Positions 25,783-35,496 of a stretch of DNA of 64,000 nt are shown piece after piece. The DNA comes from Sulfuriferula multivorans (GTDB lineage Bacteria > Pseudomonadota > Gammaproteobacteria > Burkholderiales > Sulfuriferulaceae). Numbering within the stretch: the first letter of the stretch is position 1; each line of letters begins with the position of its first letter. The notes beneath the pieces are model-generated. The model saw nothing but the letters and a program-made list of their open reading frames with translations. It ran no database searches and was not told the origin of the DNA. Location: assembly GCF_003851125.1 (NCBI RefSeq), contig NZ_BGOW01000005.1, positions 24,765-88,764 of the forward strand, in the 5' to 3' direction. A program made the translations under genes and the position numbers.

Positions 25783-26970
25783 TTAATGTATTTCGTCACG
25801 CTTTGCTCCTGACTGCTTGTTGACTTGACGCCCATTCACGAAAGTCTCGTCAAGCGCCTGAACCGTACCTGCAGTTTCGGTTATCACCCTTGAATAGAGG
25901 GCGCTGTAGGCGAGTACCCCCCTTCTTGCACCGAAAGCTTGATGTATGGCAGCACTGCGAGCAGCACCCCGACCGTCCAGGCCCGCCCCCTTTTGCAACA
26001 GGTGCCGTAACACTGCGGCGATGCCGCCCGCGCTGGGTTCGCAGTAGCTGACATCTTCAAGGTACTGGCGAAAGTCGACCAGGCCGGGCACTTCAGTCAG
26101 CAGCGCAGGCAAACCCACCGCAAAGGCTTCCAGCGTCGCAATCCCCAACCCTTCAAATTGAGACGGCATCACATACAGTTCTGCGGCGTGCAGGACAGGA
26201 CGCACGTCATCAACCGCACCGATAAACCGGATACGGTCAGCAATGCCCAGTCTTTCTGCCAATACGCGCTCGGGCGCCCCTGGCTCTTCCAGCCCGATAT
26301 GCAGATAACGCCAGGGAAATTCCGTACAGCGCGCCAAGGCTTCGATAAGCGCGGTGTGGTTCTTGACCACCGAGCAATTGCCCACGCTCACCAGCGCGTA
26401 TTCGTCAGGCCGAACACCAAATGCGGCGCGCGCCGCCGCGCGCTCTTCTGGCGTGACCGGATGAAAATGCGCGCTGTCGAACCAGTTCGGAATAAGCAAC
26501 GGTGATGTGCCGTACAACCTGCGCTCGGTCTGCTCCACACCCGGAGCGATGGCGATGAAACGTACCCCCAGCCGTTCCGCCAGACGCCGCTCGAACCCAC
26601 GGCGCATACGTAGCCATCCGCCAAAATTAAAATTGTTGTGCACCGTGCGGACCAGCCTTCTGAGTCCCGCCATGCGCGCAGCCAGCACGTAACCGATGAA
26701 TCCGCGTTCGGAATGCATGTGTACCAGGTCGAAACCAGAACGCTTGGCAAAACGCGCCACCGCCATAAAAAATGCAGGTGAACGGGCAAATGGAATATGG
26801 TGAATACGGTAGCCCGCCGCTTCCAGTACAGGAGCATACGGTCCGACGGTTTCGCCGGTTGCAAGCAGCTCGCATTCAACACCGTTTTCACGAAATAGCG
26901 GCGCAGCGATACGCAACATGATCTCGGCGCCGGAAGGGCGTAGCTCGTTGAGAACATGCAGCACTTTCAC
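25783..26970 (-). CDS. glycosyltransferase family 4, 395 aa
   Basis: GT4 enzyme of the EPS assembly line. It opens 'MKVLHVLNELRPSGAEIMLR', a common start for this family, with HMHSERGFIG in the N-terminal domain, IPNWFDSAHF at the junction and 'MPSQFEGLGIATLEAFAVGLPAL' in the donor-binding half. It overlaps the GT4 gene upstream by 4 bases. The C-terminal ~25 residues are polar and unlike family ends. Donor sugar unknown; fucose or glucuronate are both possible from the pathway genes present. Confidence 0.87.
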   Translation of the reverse strand: MKVLHVLNELRPSGAEIMLRIAAPLFRENGVECELLATGETVGPYAPVLEAAGYRIHHIPFARSPAFFMAVARFAKRSGFDLVHMHSERGFIGYVLAARMAGLRRLVRTVHNNFNFGGWLRMRRGFERRLAERLGVRFIAIAPGVEQTERRLYGTSPLLIPNWFDSAHFHPVTPEERAAARAAFGVRPDEYALVSVGNCSVVKNHTALIEALARCTEFPWRYLHIGLEEPGAPERVLAERLGIADRIRFIGAVDDVRPVLHAAELYVMPSQFEGLGIATLEAFAVGLPALLTEVPGLVDFRQYLEDVSYCEPSAGGIAAVLRHLLQKGAGLDGRGAARSAAIHQAFGARRGVLAYSALYSRVITETAGTVQALDETFVNGRQVNKQSGAKRDEIH

Positions 26971-28223
26971 GCGGCCACCTCATTGGGTAATTCCGCTGGC
27001 ATGACGCCCGCATCCGCCAGCACACGGCGATAGTGTTCAAGATAGACTTGTGTGACTGCAGATGAAGAGAAATGCATACTGGCCCTGACACGCCCTTGAG
27101 TGGAATAGCGCGCATACAGTGCGGGATCGGCCAGGATTGTGAGGAGCGCTGCGGCTATTTTTTCCGGCGACCGGACGTCTACCAGAGCCCCCCCTCCATC
27201 GTCAGTACCCAGTACCCAGGCCACTGCGCCGCTATCCTGCCCAGCCACGACGGGCAAACCTAGCGCCATCGCTTCGGCAATGGTCATGCCGAAGGATTCT
27301 TCCAGAGCTGGGTGCAGCAGGATGTCCATCTCAGCCAGCTCATGCATCGTCTGGGCGTGAGGGACCCAACCATGAAAGATGAACGCCTCTTCCATGTGAT
27401 GCTCAACAGCCCATGACCAGGCACGTTCACCCGGCCCGTAACCCGGACCGTAAAGGTGCATTCTGGCGCCTGGATAAATGGCGCGAATGCGCTTCATTGC
27501 GAGCATGCCGGGTTCTGGATTTTTTATTGATGTCCAGCCGTTCAGCAACATGGCGATCCGGGGCTGGCTGGCCTGAAAATCTGGCGCAGAACGTGGACGA
27601 CCTGCCTCAAATACCTTATCCGGAAGCGGGTTCGGCACGACACTGAGGGGCGCACGCGTCATGCCGCGCAGCGCCTCGACCAGGTAAGGCGAGACCACCG
27701 TAGCGTGTCGGGCCCGGCGGAGCACAGACTTTGCCATTAAAAGCCTGCCCACCCGATAGAGGTCGCGCTGCATGTTCAGAATGGCCCAGGGCGAATCGTG
27801 GCAAGTCAGTAAACACGGCAAACCAGTGTCCAGCGCAGCAGCAGCAAACTCATATGTCCAATGCGCATGGACGATATCCGGGCTTTCTTGGAGAATCGCA
27901 TCTGTCAGCGCATGGCGCTCAAGCGCGAAGAAATCCAGCATCCGTCCCCTTGCACCCCGATCCGGGCGCAAGCTGTGCCGCCGCCGTGGCACATAGTGCA
28001 CTGTGAAGCGATGTCCCCGCGCAATCACCCGGTTCTGTCGCCGGGGTACCAACGCTGGGTCAGTCGTAAACGCTGAGACCTCATGCCCGTTCCCGATCAG
28101 CGCTTCGATTAGCGTGACCAGCAGTGATGCACCTTTCATCTCACGCGGAAGATGGCTCGTATCACCATCAAGCAGATGTTCGATATCGGGTGTACTGAGC
28201 GGCCCTGCAATCCCTATGCGCAT
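26967..28223 (-). CDS. glycosyltransferase family 4, 418 aa
   Basis: GT4 enzyme with '[18 protein letters not shown]' at the start, DIVHAHWTYEFA in the acceptor half, SVVPNPLPDKVF at the junction, LNGWTSIKNPEPGM and LHPALEESFGMTIAEAMALGLPVVAG in the donor half. All blocks are intact. It overlaps the following GT4 gene by 4 bases and the preceding small gene by 10 bases. Presumed cytoplasmic, membrane-associated transferase for repeat-unit synthesis. Confidence 0.87.
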   Translation of the reverse strand: MRIGIAGPLSTPDIEHLLDGDTSHLPREMKGASLLVTLIEALIGNGHEVSAFTTDPALVPRRQNRVIARGHRFTVHYVPRRRHSLRPDRGARGRMLDFFALERHALTDAILQESPDIVHAHWTYEFAAAALDTGLPCLLTCHDSPWAILNMQRDLYRVGRLLMAKSVLRRARHATVVSPYLVEALRGMTRAPLSVVPNPLPDKVFEAGRPRSAPDFQASQPRIAMLLNGWTSIKNPEPGMLAMKRIRAIYPGARMHLYGPGYGPGERAWSWAVEHHMEEAFIFHGWVPHAQTMHELAEMDILLHPALEESFGMTIAEAMALGLPVVAGQDSGAVAWVLGTDDGGGALVDVRSPEKIAAALLTILADPALYARYSTQGRVRASMHFSSSAVTQVYLEHYRRVLADAGVMPAELPNEVAA

Positions 28224-28474
28224 GAGTTTTTACCTGCCAGCCATACCTTGCAGCATACCCAACCGCTTTCAGGACAATGCCTTTGGTGGCGGGCATCGAA
28301 CCCGGCAAGCTGCATATGAAGTTGCGTTGCTTGACGGCGCATCATGCGCTGCGGTCGCGACAAACCCTCCGATTCGATGGCAAAGCCACGCATACCCTCA
28401 CCCTGCAAGGCATAAATAACCCGCTTGACGATGCGGGTGGCTTTGATCTGACAGAAGATGAGTCTCATGGTCAC
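28214..28474 (-). CDS. hypothetical small protein between fcl and GT4 genes, 86 aa
   Basis: The frame from GTG 28474 overlaps the fcl stop (GTGA) and ends 10 bases inside the next GT4 gene, so it exactly fills the gap. An ATG at 28468 is the alternative start. The protein is basic, with '[21 protein letters not shown]' at the N terminus and several Cys, His and Met residues later. No recognisable family and no membrane segment. The tiling supports translation, but composition alone would not; it might also be a relic of a larger gene. Confidence 0.42.
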   Translation of the reverse strand: MTMRLIFCQIKATRIVKRVIYALQGEGMRGFAIESEGLSRPQRMMRRQATQLHMQLAGFDARHQRHCPESGWVCCKVWLAGKNSCA

Positions 28475-29457
28475 GCGTTTGCGACGATGAAATCCTGATA
28501 TGCAACAACCAAGCCACTTTGCATGGTGGTGGTGGCCTTCCAGCCCATGGCGTTCAGGCGCCCGACGTCCATCAGCTTGCGCGGGGTGCCATCGGGCTTG
28601 GTGCTGTCGAAGACGATCTCGCCCGCGAATCCCACTACGTTTTTGACCGTTTCCGCCAGTTCGCGAATGGTAAGGTCGTGGCCGACGCCGATGTTCATCA
28701 GCGGTGGCAAGCCGTCGTTGCGGTCCTGCCCCAGCAACGGGACGAACTGCGCATCCGGCAGGTTCATCAGATAGACGCAGGCATCGGCCATGTCTTCGCT
28801 ATAGAGAAACTCGCGGCGCGGAGTACCGGTGCCCCACACGGTGACGGTGGAGGCGTTGTTGACCTTGGCTTCGTGAAACTTGCGGATCAAGGCGGGAATG
28901 ACGTGGGAATTTTCCGGGTGGTAGTTGTCGCCGGGACCATACAGGTTGGTGGGCATGACGGCCAGATACTGCGTGCCGTACTGGCGGTTGTAGCTCCAGC
29001 ACATCTCGATGCCGGCGATCTTGGCCAGGGCATAGGGGCGGTTGGTGGGCTCCAGCTCGCTGGTGAGCAGGTGTTCTTCCCTCATCGGCTGTGGCGCCAG
29101 CTTGGGGTAGATGCAGCTCGACCCCAGGAACAGCAGGCGCTTGACGTTATTTTTATAGGCGGCGTGGATGATGTTGGTCTGGATGGCGAGGTTGTCGCGG
29201 AGGAATTCAGCGGGATAAGTGTTGTTGGCGTGGATGCCGCCGACTTTGGCCGCAGCCAGAAACACATAATCCGGTTTTTCGGCAGCGAAAAAAGCTTCGA
29301 CTGCGGCCTGGCTGGTGAGATCCAGCTCGGCGTGGGTACGAGCGAGGCAATGCTCAAAGCCCTTGGCATGCAGGTTGCGGGTGATGGCAGAGCCGACGAG
29401 ACCACGGTGACCGGCGATGTAGATTTTCGCGGCCTTGTCCATTGCGGCATTACTCAT
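28471..29457 (-). CDS. fcl: GDP-L-fucose synthase, 328 aa
   Basis: Short-chain dehydrogenase that epimerises and reduces GDP-4-keto-6-deoxymannose to GDP-L-fucose with NADPH. The Rossmann start is '[14 protein letters not shown]'; the catalytic YxxxK is in [13 protein letters not shown] and the Ser in FLGSSCIYP; '[20 protein letters not shown]' is diagnostic for the family. The chosen ATG 29457 overlaps the end of gmd by 8 bases; the frame is open for 100 codons upstream but that part is the antisense-like shadow of gmd. Full length. Works directly after Gmd. Confidence 0.92.
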   Translation of the reverse strand: MSNAAMDKAAKIYIAGHRGLVGSAITRNLHAKGFEHCLARTHAELDLTSQAAVEAFFAAEKPDYVFLAAAKVGGIHANNTYPAEFLRDNLAIQTNIIHAAYKNNVKRLLFLGSSCIYPKLAPQPMREEHLLTSELEPTNRPYALAKIAGIEMCWSYNRQYGTQYLAVMPTNLYGPGDNYHPENSHVIPALIRKFHEAKVNNASTVTVWGTGTPRREFLYSEDMADACVYLMNLPDAQFVPLLGQDRNDGLPPLMNIGVGHDLTIRELAETVKNVVGFAGEIVFDSTKPDGTPRKLMDVGRLNAMGWKATTTMQSGLVVAYQDFIVANA

Positions 29458-30535
29458 GGTAGTCGTAGGCGGCGAAGCCATGTTTTTTAACCAGCTCGTC
29501 GCGCTCGGCACTCTTGAGATCTTCACGCACCATTTCAGCCACCAGGTCTTCAAAACTGGTTTTCGGTGTCCAGCCGAGCTTTTCCTTGGCCTTGGTGGGG
29601 TCGCCAAGGAGCGTTTCCACCTCAGTCGGGCGGAAGTAACGCGGATCCACCTTGACGATGATTCTGCCGCTGCGGTCGGTGCCTGTTTCATCAATGCCCT
29701 TGCCTTGCCAGGTGATCTGCATGCCCAGCTCCTTGGCGGCAGCGTTGACGAAATCACGCACGCTGTACTGCACGCCAGTGGCGATAACGAAGTCTTCCGG
29801 CTGCTCCTGCTGCAACATTAGCCACTGCATTTCAATATAGTCCGCTGCATGCCCCCAGTCACGCAAGGAGTCCATGTTGCCAAGGTAGAGACAGTCTTGC
29901 AGGCCGAGCTTGATACGGGAAAGCGCCCGAGTGATCTTGCGGGTGACGAAGGTCTCGCCACGGACAGGGGACTCGTGGTTGAACAGGATGCCGTTACAGG
30001 CGTAAAGACCATAGGCTTCGCGATAGTTGACCGTTATCCAGTAGGCATAGAGCTTGGCGACGGCGTAGGGGCTGCGCGGGTAAAACGGGGTGGTTTCCTT
30101 CTGCGGAGTTTCTTGCACCAGCCCAAAGAGTTCGGAGGTAGAGGCCTGATAAAACCGGGTTTTCTTTTCCAACCCGAGGATGCGGATGGCTTCAAGAATC
30201 CGTAGCGTCCCAATACCATCCGCATTGGCGGTGTATTCGGGCGTATCGAAACTGACTGCAACGTGACTCATGGCGGCGAGATTATAGACCTCGTCGGGCT
30301 GGACTTTCTGGATAATACGAATGAGGTTGGTGGAGTCTGTCAGGTCGCCATAATGCAAAACAAAATTACGGTTGGAGACATGAGGATCCTGATACAGGTT
30401 GTCAATACGATCGGTATTGAACAGGGAGGCACGGCGCTTGATGCCATGGACGACGTAACCTTTTTTGAGCAGGAAATCCGCCAGATAGGCGCCATCCTGC
30501 CCTGTGATGCCGGTGATAAGAGCAATTTTATTCAT
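29450..30535 (-). CDS. gmd: GDP-mannose 4,6-dehydratase, 361 aa
   Basis: Converts GDP-D-mannose to GDP-4-keto-6-deoxy-D-mannose, the first step to GDP-L-fucose. The NADP-binding start '[19 protein letters not shown]' and the [12 protein letters not shown] segment are typical of Gmd; ASTSELFG holds the catalytic Thr/Glu region and [12 protein letters not shown] the YxxxK pair. Length is normal. There is a 143-base gap after epsI with no clear terminator, so a promoter of its own is possible. Next gene fcl overlaps by 8 bases. Confidence 0.93.
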   Translation of the reverse strand: MNKIALITGITGQDGAYLADFLLKKGYVVHGIKRRASLFNTDRIDNLYQDPHVSNRNFVLHYGDLTDSTNLIRIIQKVQPDEVYNLAAMSHVAVSFDTPEYTANADGIGTLRILEAIRILGLEKKTRFYQASTSELFGLVQETPQKETTPFYPRSPYAVAKLYAYWITVNYREAYGLYACNGILFNHESPVRGETFVTRKITRALSRIKLGLQDCLYLGNMDSLRDWGHAADYIEMQWLMLQQEQPEDFVIATGVQYSVRDFVNAAAKELGMQITWQGKGIDETGTDRSGRIIVKVDPRYFRPTEVETLLGDPTKAKEKLGWTPKTSFEDLVAEMVREDLKSAERDELVKKHGFAAYDYHE

Positions 30536-30678
30536 TAGTTATAAGTCCAATAAGTTTACATGATAAATTTGGTCATCTTCGTCGGCTCTGACGCTTGCTG
30601 AGCTTGGCGGATAGCAACGAAAATCGGTGATGCAAACGTGTGATTTTTCTGTTCCTGCGTATGGCTTATACAAAAATT

Positions 30679-31392
30679 TCAAGGCACGCTGAGGTTACCT
30701 GGCTTGCCTAACTTTCCGATTAAACGAGCCTGGCCAGCACTATTGAGCGCATCCATCAAATCATTCACAAAGCGATCCTGCAAAGCAAAGGCACGCGTAT
30801 CATCCGGGTCAATGGAAGAAATCCTAAACAGCAAACCGTCCGGAATATTGCCAGTCAACCCATACTTCAATTGCGCCAGCCTCCATTGCAATCCATCTAG
30901 CGCCACCTGGTCACCTACAGTCGTCCAGTAGGTAATGGGCTCATGTCGTGCACCTTGCGTTGCAACCAGCCGTTTTACAGGGATTGCCTCATTAATTTTG
31001 TCGAGAGGCAAAGCCCCTTTGGCCGTATTGAATATTTGAAAGCCTTGTGCCGGATAGCAGACCTCAGGCTTATGCACTTGCAACCCATCACTCTGGTTAC
31101 CTCCATATGCAATGGAAAGCATGATTCGCTCACCCTTGCCATTGACATAGGTGCGCGCCAGCGTTTGGCTATAAATTTTGTCTATCACTGCCTGCAACTC
31201 TGGATTGGTCACTACCGGCATAGCCTTTTCATCCAGACGCCAATCACCGAATTGCTTGGGGACCAGCGTTTCCAGGTTGATTTTCGAATTGTCGTCGGCA
31301 ATTTTGTGGGTCGGTTTCATCGCCCAGGCCAAGCCCGCGCCCAGCAAAAGTACCAGACTGATAATCAGGGATTTAATGGAAATGGATTTCAT
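30679..31392 (-). CDS. epsI: EpsI, exosortase B-associated protein, 237 aa
   Basis: Exopolysaccharide biosynthesis protein of the EpsI family, which is found beside or fused to exosortases. Residues 1-24 are a membrane anchor or signal segment. The family core has LEQLVPKQFGDWR-like 'LETLVPKQFGDWRLDE' near residue 42, VHKPEVCYPAQGF with the single conserved Cys near 130, and YWTTVGDQV. It overlaps xrtB by 4 bases, so the two are translationally coupled, as in other EPS loci of this kind. Its precise biochemical role is not established. Confidence 0.88.
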   Translation of the reverse strand: MKSISIKSLIISLVLLLGAGLAWAMKPTHKIADDNSKINLETLVPKQFGDWRLDEKAMPVVTNPELQAVIDKIYSQTLARTYVNGKGERIMLSIAYGGNQSDGLQVHKPEVCYPAQGFQIFNTAKGALPLDKINEAIPVKRLVATQGARHEPITYWTTVGDQVALDGLQWRLAQLKYGLTGNIPDGLLFRISSIDPDDTRAFALQDRFVNDLMDALNSAGQARLIGKLGKPGNLSVP

Positions 31393-32282
31393 GCCCGCAC
31401 ATTTCTTGGGCGATCCGGGAGGAAATAACCCAGCAAACCGTCCAGCCCAATCAGAAACAATAAACCGGCTATAAACAGCATGATGCCGGCAAAACCATGG
31501 AGAAAGCCCTGACCGGCTTCGTCACCGAGGTAGTAAGTGATCAGGCTCAATATCAGCACCCTCAGCATATTGGCGAGAAAGGCAACAGGCCAGATGGATA
31601 GCAGTAGTAGAGCGATGCGCAGCTTGCTGGTGTGTTGCATGATGTAGAGGTAAAGAATCCCCATCGCAGACAGTGAGAACATGGAATTCAGCCCGGAGCA
31701 GGCGTCCGCGACCAGCAACTGATAGGTACCGATGGTAAGCACAACGCCGTTACGTGCGACCGGGTAACCTGCTACATAAAGCAGTTGTTCCACCAGCACA
31801 GAAATGTAATATTTAAGCGGCCCGGTGGCCGCATCCACAATAGAGCTGGGAAGTGGGATCATGAAAACCATGAACAACAGCGGAAACCAGAGTTTTACAA
31901 CCGCCTGACCGCCTCGCATTAGCTGCAACACGCCAATCAGAATGATGATTTCCGAGCCAATTTCAAATAACAGAATATTTTGGGAACGCCCCACCGCATA
32001 AACCAGTACACCCAGAAACAGGATGCCTGCACCGAGCACGGGCTGAGTGACGATCGCCTCTGTTAGCAGCACTTCCCTTTTTTTCCAGAAAAACCACAGC
32101 GCGACTAACAATACGATCGGGCCGTGGGCACCCTCTTCGCTCTTCCACAGCGTGCGATCGAGATCGTAGTAAGTGGGTAAAAACAAGACCAGAATACCGG
32201 TCAGGATAGGCAGCCACTCAAACAGCCGAGCCTGCCAGTCCAGATTACGCCGATGCGGCGCTGTCGATGAAGGTGCGTGCAT
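31389..32282 (-). CDS. xrtB: exosortase B (EpsH-type), 297 aa
   Basis: Polytopic inner-membrane protein-sorting enzyme that should act on the PEP-CTERM proteins of this window. Eight or so membrane helices are visible. The three invariant residues are present: Cys195 in VADACSGLNSM, Arg241 in LANMLRVLIL and His262 in GFLHGFAGIMLF. Placement between epsG and epsI, with the EPS export genes upstream, is the setting that defines the exosortase B subtype. It starts 2 bases after epsG ends and overlaps epsI by 4. Sorting of substrates is expected to be coupled to exopolysaccharide production. Confidence 0.92.
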   Translation of the reverse strand: MHAPSSTAPHRRNLDWQARLFEWLPILTGILVLFLPTYYDLDRTLWKSEEGAHGPIVLLVALWFFWKKREVLLTEAIVTQPVLGAGILFLGVLVYAVGRSQNILLFEIGSEIIILIGVLQLMRGGQAVVKLWFPLLFMVFMIPLPSSIVDAATGPLKYYISVLVEQLLYVAGYPVARNGVVLTIGTYQLLVADACSGLNSMFSLSAMGILYLYIMQHTSKLRIALLLLSIWPVAFLANMLRVLILSLITYYLGDEAGQGFLHGFAGIMLFIAGLLFLIGLDGLLGYFLPDRPRNVRA

Positions 32283-32284
32283 GG

Positions 32285-33190
32285 TTAGCGCTCGTTAAGA
32301 AGCGTACCGACGATTTGCGCGCCGCTGCCAAATAATGCATCACGGATTCGTTCGATTTCATGGTAACGCGTTTGATGGGGTTGGGCGACGACCAGCACGC
32401 CACCCGCCAGTACTGACAAGGTCGCCGCATCGGTATGGGTATCAAACGGTGGGGTGTCGATCAGCACCACGTCATAGTCCTGACCAATGCTGTCCAGCAA
32501 TACGCGCGTGCTGCCACGGCCTATGAGTTCCGCCGGGTTGGGTGGAATGGTGCCGGCCGGCAAAATGGACAAGCTGACAAAATCATCCATACGCACAATC
32601 GTTGATTGGCCGCCTCTGCCCGCCAGAATATCAGCAAGACCTGTACGCTGCTGTTCCAAACCGAATATGTTGTGCTGGCGCGGATCGTGCAGGTTGGCAT
32701 CGATCAGCAGGGTGCGCTGGCCAAGCTGCGAGAATACAATGGCCAGATTGGCGGAGACGTAGCTGGCGCCCATACCCTTGAGCGGTGCAATGATTGCCAG
32801 CCGCCGCCCTCCCAAACCAAACCAGCGCTGCATTAATTGATTGCGCAGTGCGCGAAACTGCTCCGCCATCGGGCTTAAAGGCCGATATGCAGCAACCAGC
32901 TCATCACTGTAGCCGCCTTCACCCGGCAGTAGATGGTCGCAGTCGAACTGGCTGGCGACTGCGTGCCGTATATCAACTTCGGTGACCAGACCCAGCTTGA
33001 TGGCGGCCTCACCAAAACGAAGCTTTTCCCGAACCTGAAGTTCCAGTATCTGGTCGATATCGGCCAGTTTGAGTTTGCCTGCCTGAAACAGCAACCTGCC
33101 GATTGAGCCATTGAGGTCATCATTGTTTGCAAGCACGCTGGCGGGATTGGTTTGAGCCATATCCACCATATTTCCATGCAGGATATTCAT
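32285..33190 (-). CDS. epsG: EpsG, chain-length determinant tyrosine kinase-like ATPase, 301 aa
   Basis: Cytoplasmic BY-kinase-type ATPase that partners EpsF to control polymer length. Residues ~25-85 resemble the N-terminal GspE/MshE-type domain (IDQILELQVREKLRFGEAA, LGLVTEVDIR). The ATPase part has LIDANLHDPRQHNIFG (Walker A') and 'VVLIDTPPFDTHTDA' (Walker B). The P-loop reads LKGMGASYVSANLA: the usual Lys of GxGKS is Ala. As far as I recall, EpsG proteins often deviate here, so it may still bind ATP. The Tyr-rich tail of Wzc-type kinases is absent. ATG 33190 has AAGGA 6 bases before it. Confidence 0.87.
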   Translation of the reverse strand: MNILHGNMVDMAQTNPASVLANNDDLNGSIGRLLFQAGKLKLADIDQILELQVREKLRFGEAAIKLGLVTEVDIRHAVASQFDCDHLLPGEGGYSDELVAAYRPLSPMAEQFRALRNQLMQRWFGLGGRRLAIIAPLKGMGASYVSANLAIVFSQLGQRTLLIDANLHDPRQHNIFGLEQQRTGLADILAGRGGQSTIVRMDDFVSLSILPAGTIPPNPAELIGRGSTRVLLDSIGQDYDVVLIDTPPFDTHTDAATLSVLAGGVLVVAQPHQTRYHEIERIRDALFGSGAQIVGTLLNER

Positions 33191-33199
33191 CGCCATTCC

Positions 33200-34603
33200 T
33201 TAAGTCTGTCCGGGTAACAAAGCACGGAGATGGCCCATGCGAGACAGCCGGCTACGCCGCTGACTATCTGATGCTGGCTTGAGGGCCGCCAACACCGGGG
33301 CACCCAATATATCGACAAAATCTTCCTCGGATCGAAGACGCCGATCCAGCAATTCAATCAGCAAGGCAAACGCCATTGCCAACAGCAACCCAAGTGCAGC
33401 AGCCAAAACAATGTTCAGCAACAATTTTGGGCTGGATGCCTTGAGAGGGGGAGTGGCCGGATTTAACACAGCAACATCAGTCTGGTCTGATTTGCTTTCC
33501 ATGCGCGTCTGGGTCGCACGCTGCAAAGCCATATCGTAGGCACGCTGGACACTTTCCACATCGCGCGCCAGCACCGAGCCTTCATCGCGCTGCTGCTTGA
33601 GTGCCAGCACCTTGGCTTTTTGTGCGGCCAGTGAAGCACGCAAATCACCCTCGCGTTGCTGCGAGACTCGCATGGTGGTATTGACGCCGGTTTGTGCATT
33701 ATGCATTTCATGCTCAAGTTTGTTGCGCAATACATCCAGGTCAGCCTGGGCACGCAGGTACTCGGGATGGTTTTTACCCAGTTTTTCGGAAAGCTGTGCC
33801 AGCCTGCTTTCTCCTTGCGCAATATTCCCCTTAAGCCCCTGAATCAGTGGGTTGTTCACCACATCGGATAATTGATCCCCGGAGCGGCGATTACGAGATT
33901 GGCTATCATAGGTTTGTGCTTGTGCTACCACCAGCTGACTGGAGAGTTCAGCCAAACGCGCATTTTCCACATCCAGGCGTTCATCCACGGCGACGATGCC
34001 TTTTTTACGCTGATAGTCCGAAAGCCGTGTCTGTGCACTCTCCAACTTGTCGCGCAGTACCTTGATCTGCTCTTCGTACCACAAGTTAGTCTGAAGTGCC
34101 GGCTCCGTCCGCAAATCCAAGCTGGTCTTGATGTATGCCTGCACAAACGCGTTGGCAATCACGGCTGCGAATTCCGGATTGTTGGCGGTATAAGATACGC
34201 CAATCAGGTTGCTCTCACGCGAGGGCGTGATTTTCAGCTTGGCGATTAAAATACCCGCCAGCCATTCGCGAATATCGCCCTGCCCTTGCGCCGCTTCATT
34301 GAACTGCTGCTGCACCACCGGACTCTGGGCGAGTTTAAGGTTATCCACCACCTTCAGCCCTACATTCTGGCTGGACATAATACCTACCTGCGTAGCCATG
34401 TAACCTGGCACTAATTGGGCTGGCAACATGGTGCCGGTCAATGGATCGGCTCCTTTGGAATTCACCACCAAGGTACTGGTGGCGGTGTATTGCTTGGGTA
34501 GCATTACGCTGATGATGAGCGCCGCAGTCACCGTCACACCGAAGGTTGCCAGCATGAGCCACTTGCGCGCCCACAGTACCCGTAAAAATTGCATCATCGT
34601 CAT
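33200..34603 (-). CDS. epsF: EpsF, Wzz-type chain-length determinant protein, 467 aa
   Basis: Inner-membrane polysaccharide co-polymerase. An N-terminal membrane helix (~16-36) is followed by a periplasmic domain with long coiled coils (~170-380) and a second helix (~405-425) after the Pro-rich 'NPATPPLKASSPKLLLN' typical of Wzz proteins. There is no fused kinase domain; that part is EpsG, encoded 9 bases downstream. EpsF is expected to sit with EpsE and EpsG in a trans-envelope export complex. Confidence 0.9.
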   Translation of the reverse strand: MTMMQFLRVLWARKWLMLATFGVTVTAALIISVMLPKQYTATSTLVVNSKGADPLTGTMLPAQLVPGYMATQVGIMSSQNVGLKVVDNLKLAQSPVVQQQFNEAAQGQGDIREWLAGILIAKLKITPSRESNLIGVSYTANNPEFAAVIANAFVQAYIKTSLDLRTEPALQTNLWYEEQIKVLRDKLESAQTRLSDYQRKKGIVAVDERLDVENARLAELSSQLVVAQAQTYDSQSRNRRSGDQLSDVVNNPLIQGLKGNIAQGESRLAQLSEKLGKNHPEYLRAQADLDVLRNKLEHEMHNAQTGVNTTMRVSQQREGDLRASLAAQKAKVLALKQQRDEGSVLARDVESVQRAYDMALQRATQTRMESKSDQTDVAVLNPATPPLKASSPKLLLNIVLAAALGLLLAMAFALLIELLDRRLRSEEDFVDILGAPVLAALKPASDSQRRSRLSRMGHLRALLPGQT

Positions 34604-34624
34604 TTTATTTATCGTCCGGCTAGT

Positions 34625-35419
34625 TTAAAGCAGGCTTTCTTGCACATAAATAACATCGTCAGGATGCACGCTATCCGATAGAGATGGTTTAATGATGATC
34701 TCCTTCCCATCCGCATCGCGCCTGCGTATTTCTATGCCGCGCTGGGTACCTCGTAGCGTCACGCCACCTCCGACGGACAATGCCTGCATCACACTCATTC
34801 CCCGCTCCAGCCGGAACGACCCCGGACGCTGGACCTCGCCGTAGATATAGAACAAGGGCGCACGAGGAACATAAATAATGTCTTCGTCGGCTACCGGCAT
34901 ATCCAGATTCGCCTTGCCGTCCAGGTAGAGGGCAAGCGTATCGATATTCATGTACTCGGCTTTACCTGTTTGTTTGTGGATCAAAACCAGAGTATCGGCG
35001 CCAGCCGGATTGATTCCACCCGCCTGTGCCAGAATATCCGTCAGAGTACTGGTATTTTCCAGCGGATATTTGCCGGGGCGATTGACCTGACCCAGTACGG
35101 ATACCTGTTTGCTGCGGTATTGCGTGACGATCAAATTGACCTGCGGATTCTTGACGAATCCGCCTTTGAGCAGCTTCTCCGCGATGCGATTCTGCGCAGT
35201 AGTGGCCGTCTCGCCCGCAACATGCACGTCGCCGATCAGCGGAAAACTGATAGCACCGCTTTCATTGACCCGCGTGTCAAGAGTCAGGTCAGGCTGGTCA
35301 TACACGGTGATACGCAAGATGTCCCCACTGCCCAGAAGATATTCCTTGGCCGAAGCTGGCATTGCGAAACCGACGACAAACAGAAGAATAAAAACCAGAA
35401 GTGCGCGCATAAGGCTCAT
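34625..35419 (-). CDS. epsE: EpsE, polysaccharide export protein (Wza-like), 264 aa
   Basis: Outer-membrane-associated exporter component. Signal peptide at 1-24, then the Poly_export domain starting 'YLLGSGDILRITVYDQPDL' and two SLBB-type beta-grasp units (VSVLGQVNRPGKYPL and FYIYGEVQRPGSFRLE). At 264 residues it is shorter than E. coli Wza and lacks the C-terminal amphipathic helix; the signal peptide has no lipobox Cys, so it is not obviously a lipoprotein. The EpsL barrel encoded upstream may provide the outer-membrane pore. Part of the epsD-to-epsI transcription unit. Confidence 0.9.
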   Translation of the reverse strand: MSLMRALLVFILLFVVGFAMPASAKEYLLGSGDILRITVYDQPDLTLDTRVNESGAISFPLIGDVHVAGETATTAQNRIAEKLLKGGFVKNPQVNLIVTQYRSKQVSVLGQVNRPGKYPLENTSTLTDILAQAGGINPAGADTLVLIHKQTGKAEYMNIDTLALYLDGKANLDMPVADEDIIYVPRAPLFYIYGEVQRPGSFRLERGMSVMQALSVGGGVTLRGTQRGIEIRRRDADGKEIIIKPSLSDSVHPDDVIYVQESLL

Positions 35420-35496
35420 ACCAATTACTTCAAGAAGAAAGCGACTGTATCCAAAGTTTGTGACGTGCTGATTGCTTGCTCATGACAATTATTTTT

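Noticed and set aside
28519..29490. 323-codon open frame on the plus strand
   Set aside because: Antisense to the fully conserved GDP-fucose synthase.
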